64,000 bases of DNA from Dromaius novaehollandiae. Its lineage: Eukaryota; Chordata; Aves; Casuariiformes; Dromaiidae. The notes below the pieces were generated by a model. That model was not told where the DNA came from. It was given only the letters and a program-made list of their open reading frames with translations, and did no database searches. Positions 54,347-64,000 of this stretch are shown piece after piece. The DNA is taken from the NCBI RefSeq assembly GCF_036370855.1, contig NC_088112.1, positions 15,244,469 to 15,308,468 on the forward strand. Direction: 5' to 3'. Made by a program: the position numbers and the translations under genes. Every line of letters starts with the position of its first letter. The stretch's first letter is position 1.

Positions 54347-54982
54347 CTACAAATGGAAAAACAAACATACGATTTCCTTTTCTATTGGCATATAGATATA
54401 GTCAATAATTTAACCCAGAATTTTGCTTGATGCTATGTCATCATGCTACAGCATAATAAAAGACAGACTTTACAATGCTCTTGCACACTCCCAGCCTGGC
54501 CTGCTGCAAGTACTCTGCATTGTCAAGAAGGAAAGCAGCGACATTTGTGACCAATGTACTCTCTCCCCATCTCCTTTGGCAAAGGATAAGTCAAGAGTAT
54601 TAAATGAACAAGAGCCACAACTCTAGAAGCATGCCTCCAAGTATGGTTGTGAATATAAGCTACAGATCCTTCCAGGCTTCTGTGGAGGGCATTCAGCCCC
54701 TTTAAAAAGGGCTGATCTTGACTATTGCTATAAAAATGAGTAAAGCAGAAAAAGGAACAACAGGAAAAAAAAAAGAAATAAAGTAAAAACAGGAAGTTAA
54801 GGGAGAAGTGGATAATAATTACAGGACCCTGTTCTACAGTCCATCAGTGCACACCAACCCTAAGGATGCAACTTTTTTTTCTAAACATAGGGTCATTAAC
54901 ACAAAAATCTTGTCCAAAATGGAGCTTTACTGAGAAAAAAAAGATTCAAAAATACTCATATGATATTAATTATCAGACTTAC
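54347..54982 (-). other. CPEB4: CPEB4 intron
   Basis: This 636-bp intron has a GTAAGT donor and a TTTGTAG acceptor. Nothing else was seen in it. Confidence 0.85.
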
Positions 54983-55072
54983 CTTTAGGAGGAAAGTAAG
55001 ATTTGCTCTCTGCCTTGTGTGGCCAATCTACAATCAGAGGTCCAAAACGACGAAAACTAGCAGTGATCTCAT
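54983..55072 (-). CDS. CPEB4: CPEB4 exon: RRM1 middle
   Basis: This 90-nt exon has two leading bases, 29 codons and one trailing base: EITASFRRFGPLIVDWPHKA continuing ESKSYFPPK. The leading AT completes Asp with the G of the exon at 57756-57929. The trailing G starts the Gly of the next exon's RNP1. The acceptor is TTTATAG, ending at 55073, and the donor is AAAG|GTAAGT. It is the first helix and second strand of RRM1 and is too short to appear as a notable open frame. Confidence 0.97.
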
Positions 55073-57755
55073 CTATAAAGAGAAAGGAGAAAAAGCATGA
55101 ACTGAAAATGAAAGCATTAATCAATCAATTGTATGACATGTAAGACATCTGAGCAACACAGATCTTGGGTAACTTCTTCCCAGGCTACGAACAAACATTC
55201 TGCAACCCTAAAAGTTGAGCAGTTTGTGGAAATGCTTAGTAAATGACGACAAATCTTTCTAACAAGTCAGAGCATACAGTAGAAAACAAAACAGTTGAAA
55301 GATCAAGGTTTTCTTTCCATCGATGGTTATAAATAAAAGCTCATAACTTACTAATTCAAAGAAATGGAGTCACTCAATCTATAGAGCTATCATAACCTAG
55401 CTTCAAGCACTTTCCCACAAAAAGTTTACAGATAACTTGCTGACTTGCTAGTAAGTCATCAGATCTGCCAATCTGTCTTGTAATTGTGCAAAGACTGGAG
55501 AAAAATGAAGGGACAGCCACCTCCGTTCATATCATGTGCCAGTGCCACAGCTGCAAATATTATCTAAGCTTAAGCTCAGACTAACTTACAGTAAACTTGC
55601 AGAACACAGTTGTGTGATTTTATAGGAGAGATGGCAAACAGCACATCACTGTATCATGAAGCAACTGTTGCATCCATTTTAAATTTTTCTTCCACCTCGT
55701 ACTTCCGGAAAAAATTTACATATGCTAGTCCTCTAGAAGCCTTCTAATTACAACTCTGTTCTTCCTGAAATTGATTATTCCCTTCCCTTCTCCACAAACA
55801 TACTTGAATCATCAGTAGAGAAAAAAAAATTCTCTGGACAAGAAATTTTAATTAAAAAATTGAAACAGAGATAAAACATCCTGTTGCTGGAGTGTCATCT
55901 AAATTGGCACACTGCTCAGCAGTACTCTGCTTAAGGTATTACAGCGCTTTCTATATTAGCAATGTTTAATGCAACTGCTTTCCCCACAGTGTTTCACCAT
56001 TCTTCCTTTTGTCATCATACTTCTCAGAAAAACGTTTCATTAAGAAATCTCAGACTCTCTTGATTTTTATTCCTTACTGATACAGTCTCAAAACCAGGAA
56101 TAACTCCACTGGGGGCTGCTGACAGCTCTGACAAACAGGCGAAATGAAAAGCCTAAGAGAATGGTACTTTATGAGCGTTCCAGCCTGTCCTATCCAGAGG
56201 ATACTGCAGGACCAGGTTGGAAACTCATCAACTGTGTTTTGTTGGGGGTTCTTAACACACAGTTTAGAGGAGTTTCCTACGCTCAAACTCTGTTAGAAAT
56301 CTGCAAAGGTGTTACTAGCGCTGTCCTTTTCAGTCTGTTTATACTCTTTGCCGACATTGCTAATGTAATAGCAACTTGACAGGCCACTGCACTGACAGCT
56401 CTCTGTGCACTGCGGGTCAGCAGGATCATATACTGCAATGCAAGGGTGTCAAGGTTACATGCTGATGAAGATATAAACCACAGAAAACAATACTTACCAT
56501 GTATCTGTTCTTAAAATAGAGCTCCATTCACAACAGCACTTAACACAAGCTTAATGTTAAAGCACATACTTAAAATACCTCAAAAATTTGGTTGTGCAGT
56601 AGATTTTAAATCGCATTATCCTTACTCTAGTTGACACGGGTAATTTACAGGAAGAGTGCTGACAGAGGCAACTTTGAAAAACTCAAGCTACTCTCCAAGC
56701 ACAGGTTTAACAAGGGTCTTATGCTTCAATAACTAGTGCCTACACAGACCAACGTATTCATGCACTCAGCTGCTTTTAAAATAACAAAGGTGGAAGAAAA
56801 AAGATTAAAATAATATGTTTTCTTGTAGATGCCATGTTATAGTCAACCTTTTAAATGCTAAAGGCAAAAGCTATGGTAATCAGGATTAATGTAGCTCTTT
56901 TGTTTGACACGCAAGTCAGGTTGTCATATTACTGTAGTATGCAGTGACATGTATTACCACTTTCCCTCACATGAAAAGTGGACATTAAAACAACAAACTA
57001 AGAAAAAGCGATAAACCATGAATTTTTCAGGTTTATAGTTCTCACAGTTAACTATTGTGCCTTCAGGATGATACACAGCAAAACACCAAAGTCTAGTCAA
57101 AAAAAATTTCACAACAATTGCATACGATAAATGCTTTTCATAAAGATTGCTGTATTCTGTCGCCTCAGTCTGCGGGATGCACCCAACAGAAGTCCTTGGC
57201 TCCTCAATATATGCAACTGCCTCTGCATAGATTCATTTTTTTCTGAGTCTTCAACACACATGTATGTTAAGAGCTACTATAGGACATAATCACTGGCCAA
57301 AAACAATCTCCAAGCAATTTCACATAAGCATCTAAATAATGAATTAAGACTTATTAGGACTATACAAACTTCATAAAAAAACAGCAGCACTCCTCCTACC
57401 ACTACCTTCTGGTGCCTATAAACAGACTGTAAAGTAGTGGTGAATTTCAACAGGGGATATTTACTTATTTTCCCATCACCATCCCTTTTTTATAATTTTA
57501 TATTGTTAAATGTGTGATGAACACATGATTCTACTCTTCGAAGGTAGAACAATGCTGTAGCCGAAACTAGTTTCGAATTATCTCACATTTGACATGGACT
57601 GAGAGTGGTGACATACAGAGATCTATTTACATATCAAAGGTCTTCTGCAGAGTTTGGAAAACAATCATGCCTTAGCTACCAGACAAAAGGTTTCACACTG
57701 CAATTTTGTCACTAAGCCACAAGGTGTATTTCTGGTTAAATTTTTCCGGGCATAC
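55073..57755 (-). other. CPEB4: CPEB4 intron
   Basis: This intron of about 2.7 kb has a GTATGC donor and an ATAG acceptor. Open frames inside (for example 56161-56379 plus) show no recognisable features. Confidence 0.8.
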
Positions 57756-57929
57756 CTTCATCAATATCTGGTGGCAGTCCGCCGACAAAGACTTTACGTG
57801 AATACCGTTCCACTCTTTCTCCATTCTGGTGAGAGAAGCAGTGAGGTGATCCTAAACCACTGTGAAGAGTCTGATCCCCACGTCCATCATCCAAGAACCC
57901 GTCTTCCATTGGAAACAGTGAAGACTGAC
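57756..57929 (-). CDS. CPEB4: CPEB4 exon: pre-RRM linker and RNP2 of RRM1
   Basis: This 174-nt exon has two leading bases, 57 codons and one trailing base. It reads QSSLFPMEDGFLDDGRGDQT, then a Ser/His-rich linker (HSGLGSPHCFSHQNGE), then RVERYSRKVFVGGLPPDIDE. KVFVGGLP is RNP2 of RRM1. The linker is specific to CPEB4 and separates it from CPEB2 and CPEB3, which is why I am sure of the paralogue. The acceptor is ACCCCCTCTAG, ending at 57930, and the donor is GAAG|GTATGC. The leading GT joins the last G of the microexon to give Gly. It corresponds to about residues 429-485. Confidence 0.97.
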
Positions 57930-59951
57930 CTAGAGGGGGTTAAAAAAAAATAAATAAAAGAAGAAGGGAAAAAAAAACATACATACTAAGAGAAGAAAGT
58001 GCTGTTTAAATTTAAAAAAAGAAAACCCCACGCTGGCTGCTGTGTTAGCAGGAGAACTGTTTACAATCTTGCCTTTTAATGAGCAGTTATGGTCTCTATA
58101 TCATATGAACCTTATAGGTTCCAGTACCATTCAGTAACTCAAATACATTATTTAAGAGAAAAAGTCACTATCTTCTTCATAACTAAATTACGACTAATGA
58201 AAATTTGAAACAAAACAGTATTTCCAATGGATGCTCAAACTGACTATTTTCCATAATATTTTGTGCTTCTGAACAAATTTCTTTTAAAAGATGCAAAACA
58301 GAAGAGTGTATAAGCCCAATTATTTTCAGGGACTTTCCCAATAGCAGACATTACTCAAACCTAAGCCATATATATCACTTCCCAGTTAACTCCCTACCCT
58401 GAGCAGATACAATTTCACAGTACAGATGGGAAAACAAGGAATTCTACCAGCTAAATACATTACACATATGAATCACCTGGTATCAAAACCCTTCATAAAC
58501 CATCCACTTGTAAATAAAAAAACACCCTAATAAAAACAGTAAGATTCACTGTAAATGCCTGCAAAAGATGCCTGAAAACTAGCCAATACTGTGTAATTCC
58601 TCGGGAAGACCAGGTTTACTTAGATGTTACAAAAGATATTGGTTAATGGACTCACTCTAAGAGAAAATGTTGTAGCATGCTTCTCCTATGCAGTCCAATG
58701 TTCTCCTACTATAAACTTTTATTATAGATTTATTTAATAAGTTTTATTACTTTTAACTAAGATTCTTATTTTGTATAACATCATAAACAGAGCATACAAA
58801 CTTATCCCTTCAGTAACTTCACCCTTTAGTTACAACATTCAATAGTTAGACAATAAACTGAACAGACTTCTACTCATTTAATGGGTGTAACAGGAATAAA
58901 TAAATATATGAAAAGTAAGTAAACACATGAGGTGTGCTAGAAATGTTTGGATACATTTTATTTTTACCTATGATACAGTATACTATGTCTGCCTTTTCAG
59001 AGTTCATTACAATCTAACACAGTAGTGTACTGGTAAGGTTAATTTATCCTGCTCTGTTACTCTTCATTCAAAATGAATTACATTAATTTACCTGATTTTA
59101 AAAACAACTTCTTGAAAACAGGAAATTTGACCAGTTGCAATATCCAAACATTTTCCATGCAAAAATCAGAGAGCCCACAGGTTTAACAAATAAATAAAGA
59201 TCAACAGTCCATAGAATTTATATGAATAAAAACCAAAGACTTGATCAACTTTTTTGAATCTTCAAGAATCTTTTTATGCTTTTAATTAAAGTAACACTTT
59301 GAAAACCAACAATCAACCATAATTCAGCCTATTCCTGTAACTCAGCAAATCTGGCTTTCTACCATGACCAAAATATTGTAATATAGACTTAAACGTGATT
59401 TTGTTTCCCCCCAGTGAATTGATGCATATTTTGTTTGTCTCTTAAGACCCCAATCCTGCAGGTGTTTTTGGAAGGGAGCAGTTCTCCATGCCTAAACAAT
59501 CTTCTTTTAGGTTCATCAACATTACCACTCGTGTTGCATAACTCAACATGCATCCTTGCAGGATCTGACACTTTAACCTAGTAGGCCAGGACAAGTATTC
59601 ACTATACTCTGTACTGCATCAAGAAAACCACCAGTACCCAAAGAACCAAAGATAAACTTCTCCAGTATTGTCATTGGTAACATACACACAATGTAGCTCT
59701 CCAGTGTAAGAATTCATATAGATGATGTCCACTGAAAGGATTATGATCATTTCAGTCTAAATAGTATACTACTCTGGAATACAATGTAATTCAGTTAAAA
59801 TGTTTATTTATGGCATGCAGACTACATAAACTTATGCAAAACTGATGGTTTTTAATCTTAAATTTTGGGATTTGCTTTCTAGTAACAACTTAAGGTTATT
59901 TCTCCCATGAGACATTGTCAACATTAGAAAATTAAATAGGAATACTGTTAC
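57930..59951 (-). other. CPEB4: CPEB4 intron downstream of microexon
   Basis: This 2.0-kb AT-rich intron has a GTAACA donor (59951) and an acceptor at 57930. Intronic sequence next to microexons often carries splicing-factor sites. No further exon was found. Confidence 0.8.
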
Positions 59952-59975
59952 CTCGCCTTCTCCCATATGTCCTTG
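59952..59975 (-). CDS. CPEB4: CPEB4 24-nt neuronal microexon
   Basis: Twenty-four bases lie between an acceptor CATTTAACATGCAG (ending at 59976) and a GAG|GTAACA donor. With split codons on both sides they read (A)RTYGRRR(G), leading straight into QSSLFPMEDG of the next exon, as in mammalian CPEB4. Length, phase (2+21+1) and peptide all agree with the known 24-nt neuronal exon 4. This exon adds a basic patch with a kinase-site-like RRR-G-x-S context. In mammals its inclusion is brain-enriched and is reduced in autism brains. A pyrimidine-rich GTTTTCTTTCTC tract lies 11-22 nt upstream of the exon and a TGC sits just before it. The 51-nt exon that precedes it in mammals was not found between here and 64000. 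Confidence 0.93.
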
Positions 59976-62900
59976 CTGCATGTTAAATGAGAAAGAAAAC
60001 AGCCTTTCAAACATTGTTATAAGGACCAAAAGACCTTGTTTAATCTTCTTTATACTAGCTCAGTGATTCTCAAGCCCTTTCATACTCCAGGTTATTTAAA
60101 TTGGTATTCAAAAGCTTATCTCCCCCACCACCCACAATACCATGCCTTCCTTGCACCATCTCTCGTTACTCATTGATACGAAACATTGATAGGAGGCCAG
60201 CAAAGGATGTACGTATACTCAAGAGACTTTTTGAGAACAGTTTTAGTTCTTAATTTGCACATTCCTGTTAGTATCTATTCCTTACTTCTCTGCTGGATGT
60301 ATGCCTGTTAGTAAATTGATCTTTTCTCATGCACCAGGTCTCTTCACACTCATTCTGCAATGCAACATGCTCCCTACCTCCAGAGCTTCAAGCATACTCG
60401 AACATTGATCTCTGAACTGTCGGAAAAGCCCTAACACAAGGAACGTGAGCGACAATTGTGTTTATTTTTCGTTTGAGATTAGATCGCTAAAAACGCTTTG
60501 TGCAACCCACAAAGTGCGCGGTTAAGTTGTTAGTGGCAAATAACCAGCTAAAAAACTTAAAAGTCAGAGATAACATCTGGGCCACTAAAACTGCTTTTCA
60601 GAGCTCCTGCAGTCTGTGTTCAACAGTATAGATTTTCTTATACTAACTTACAAATTCACCATAATTATTAGACAGCTACCTACTGCCTCCTACTCTTCTT
60701 TCTCCCAAACAAATCAATTCTACCACAAGTGAGTACAACATTTTTCTGTACTGGCTTCCAGGACCTGCTGTCAGAACATGGCCAAACTTTCTAATCAAAC
60801 TTGCACATTCTTTCAGTTTTAAAGATAATCTCATTAAAATCTGTATCTGAAAGGAGGCCAATTGTTTTTGAAACGTGGATCCTCCTGGCAAGCACTATGA
60901 GAAATTCTGAACACATCGCACATTTTATTTTGCTTCCTCTTTCAAAATTGGGGCTGACAATTAGCTCAAGCATTTAAATATTTGTAAACCACAACAAAAC
61001 ATGAGTAGTTTCCTCTTTCAAAATAAAATCATATCAATCCAATTTATTTCATGCTTGTTTAACATCGGTAAGATCATTTACTTCGCTGATCTTTTGCTGA
61101 TAGAGATACTCACACTTAATGCCAAGATGACAAATAAAACCCAAGTCCTAGTGTTCAGACTAGAACATACCCTCAAGTGTTCGTGCACAGACACTAGCTT
61201 TACTGAAGGATCTTAAAGGCTGAGGGCCTTCGCAAGTATAATTTTTCCACAGTGATTTTTAATTTAGAAATTGAAGATACTTATACACTCCTCAAAGGAG
61301 AAAGTTTTAATGAACTCGTCTTTCGTGCAAAACAATCAGTAGGTTTACTGCGTTTCTGACAAAGCTCAGAAGCTTTTGCACGTTTTAGAAACCTTCAAGC
61401 ACTTTCAAAAACAGCCATGCCTATAAAGCCATAAAATCTTGCCTGTGGTTTCTAAATTACTAACAAAACCACACAAACTCCTTTGCTTGGTACACCCATT
61501 CTTGGCAACAAAGCGTTCAGCATAGACACAATTCTCACTGCAGATTTGTGACCACAATTTAGGTCAGCAGACTCCTCACTGCTTTGCCACCTGTGTCACT
61601 CCAGACAATAGGATTTTTCTCCTTTATCAGGATGGAAAAGGAGCTCAGCAACCAGCTTTAAAGCATTTCCAGTGCCAAATATTACTGAAGAGGTTTTGAG
61701 AACTGAATACTAAGATTTTTTTAATTTACAGTAGGAAGTTTTCTGCATTTGCTTCATCTAACCCACAAAATACCAAGATGTGACATTTCAAAACACTTCT
61801 CAGGAGCCACAGACTGTAAACCATCCCTGCGCAATACAGACACAAACTTTCTCTCTGTGTTGAATTCAAAGCTCATCACATGCCATTAATTTCAAGCAGT
61901 GCACTGCAACAGTGAAACAAAAGAAGGCTCTTTTGGCAGGCCAGGAAGCCAGCTAGCTGTAATTCACCCATTCTGTCCCTGCCTGCCAGCATGTCATATT
62001 CAGAGAAATCCCTGCTATGGAAGTGCCCTAGCTAAGCTTTAACACAAACAATACGTTAAGGTAGCTGTCACCAAGAGGAGTAAAAGACGTAATTCTACAG
62101 ATAATTATGCCTGCCCATTCCGCGTGGAGAAATGAGAAAACGGCAATGTGGTTTGGGACTCCTGAAATCTAGTTTTCATTTCTGCATTTCCTTAAAATTT
62201 CAGGAAAATGCCTCAAGGGCTTAGGACAGATTTACTGACCTCATGAGGTATTTGAGCAAGAATTATGTTACAAAACCTATAAAACAGAAAGTGTTTACAC
62301 AACCAGTTCAACTGCTTATTAATAATCCATGAAGAGATGTTTTCCTATACGATCAGTCCAAAATATAAAATGCTATTAAGCAGTTACTTCAATTATTTTG
62401 TCACCTCAGCCCTCCTTGCAACATTTTTGTGCAATAACGTATCTCCAATTAAATGTGCTCAGCTTTTTCTCTCTATAGGAAGCACCGAAATGACTGTCAG
62501 CATGTTGTGCAGAATCCCACATCCACTTCTGTATAAAGTACGTGCAGGCCAGCGACAGAGATCTTGCTGAGGATCCATAAAAAATGTATGAGACAGTTCT
62601 AAGTCCCTTAAGCCTCAAACTTACTACAAGCTTTTTCTACATAAAGATCGCTCTTTAATGGATTTCTTGCTGCCTTCTGCTGGTATGGAGCTACCTATGT
62701 TATGGTAGCGGTTGTAAGGATATTTTGTGCCATTAATTGTGGAGGGTTTAATTACAAAGGCCAGAGCAAGGGGTAGACTTTCAAATGAAGGGACAGCAAG
62801 CAGGAGGATCTGTACGTTTTGTGGAGAATGTCACCCCACCTTTCCAAGACCACAGGACAACCAGGAGAGCTACGCAAGCATCGAACAGCCTGCATATTAA

Positions 62901-64000
62901 ATTATTTAGTATAAGCATAACAACTCCCTGGAATGGACAGAGCAACTGTATGCTCCAAGTTAAACTATGGTTTTGTCTTCATTATCACTAACTTGCTGAA
63001 GTTGTTTTAAGAAGTGCAAAGTCCAGGTTGATGAAATACCTGTCCAGTTCGCACCCAATTCATCTTTTTAGTCCAAGAGCTCCTGGAGGCACGGATTCTG
63101 TTCTTTACCTTGGCACCGAGGCCAATACAATAACACACCGCAATTTTTTACTCTTAGACTAATCACTGATTTGCTCTCATTTCTTCCCTCTGGAATATCT
63201 AAATAGACCAGTTTTGTTAGTTCCATGTAATTTCAGGTTCCTACGCACGTTAAGGTACAAGAGAAATATTTTTAAATTTAAGACGTACAAATATTCATGT
63301 GAAGCTTTGGTTTCATAATCAAGCTTTTACATAATCCCTCCGTAAGCACAAGTATGACCCAATCACATCCTTTCACCAGGAATTAGTTCCACCTAAGAGA
63401 GAGTTTCGCGCTATCTAGCTTCACAAATGCTAGGAAATTTATGCCAATTTGAATATACTTTCATATTCTATACCAATCATACAAGCTATAGGAAAAATAT
63501 TTAAGCTGAACAAAATTTTGCTGAAGTGATCCCACTTTTACAAGCTTGAATGCATGCAGTAATGATTTCAACTGCTGATTTTTAGCGACAGAAGTGAACG
63601 ACAAACAAGCAGCTAAGGTACAAATGAGGGAACCACTATAGGGGAAACTAGGCTACAACTCTCGCACATGAAAGCAGTAAAGATTAGAAGGGCAGACAAA
63701 GGCTCACAAAGATAAAACAAAGATACCATCATCAGCCATTTGTTAAATTTTATATATATGGCTAAAAGTGTAAGTGTCCAGATAAAAAAAAAGGGGAGGG
63801 GATAATAAGGTTCTCTCTAGGATTTCTTGAAACCCCTCTGAATTATTTGAAAAACTTTCAGCTTTAGATCACAGGTGGCCAATGTTTTATCTTAGAAGGC
63901 AAATATGCTCAACACACAAACATAGCTTCAGACTTCTACTGAAACTGTTTACTCCCCTCTTCATTTTTTCCTAAACACAAGATAGGGAGATGATTTGCTG
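59976..64000 (-). other. CPEB4: CPEB4 intron upstream of microexon
   Basis: About 4 kb of AT-rich DNA runs to the window edge. I searched the minus strand for the expected NYSYPGSDSSLLIN-type exon and did not see it. CPEB4 exons 1-3 are therefore probably outside the window. Short open frames here have no features. Confidence 0.65.

Noticed and set aside
60150-60200. Candidate for the 51-nt CPEB4 exon that precedes the microexon
   Set aside because: A CTATCAATG word on the minus strand looked like the end of that exon, but there is no proper donor and the upstream codons do not match.

Overview
This is vertebrate nuclear DNA, most likely from a bird. It has long introns with canonical GT/AG splice sites, CpG-island promoters and very little interspersed repeat. 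The only clear transposon is a 5'-truncated CR1 LINE, typical of birds and reptiles. The gene order is the one found on human chromosome 5q35 (CPEB4, C5orf47, NSG2). About 27 kb separates the end of CPEB4 from the NSG2 promoter, which is compact and fits an avian genome. I cannot name the species.

All three genes lie on the minus strand, so they read from high to low coordinates. (1) CPEB4 occupies about 64000 to 44816. The window holds its 3' half: the 24-nt neuronal microexon (59952-59975), five exons carrying RRM1, RRM2 and the start of the ZZ region (57756-57929, 54983-55072, 54228-54346, 53157-53271, 52756-52937), and the terminal exon (stop at 49035). An AU-rich 3'UTR of about 4.2 kb ends at a poly(A) signal near 44833. 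The upstream exons lie outside the window. (2) A C5orf47 orthologue starts in a CpG island at 36.1-36.7 kb. I rebuilt its exons by translation and splice phase: exon 1 (36249-36528), exon 2 (34675-34763) and exon 3 (33090-33192). No long open frame reveals exons 2 and 3. (3) NSG2 starts in a CpG island at 17.6-18.4 kb, with a TATA-like box at about 17910. Its first coding exon is 17271-17399 and the next is 3009-3128. The transmembrane and C-terminal exons lie beyond position 1.

Other structure: a 79-bp minisatellite (18345-18975), partly arranged as 158-bp dimers, sits just upstream of the NSG2 promoter. The CR1 remnant is at 20.5-21.1 kb. A second GC-rich patch at 37.55-37.77 kb holds a full CTCF-like motif and has no evident gene. 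An imperfect 78-nt hairpin lies upstream of C5orf47. The remaining introns and intergenic DNA show no further genes I can support.

The genes are linked by position, not by a shared pathway. CPEB4 is an RNA-binding translational regulator, NSG2 a neuronal endosomal membrane protein, and C5orf47 is uncharacterised. The most informative points are the recovered CPEB4 microexon with its splice signals, the C5orf47 reconstruction, the extended NSG2 exon with a possible alternative donor, and regulatory motifs in the CPEB4 3'UTR.
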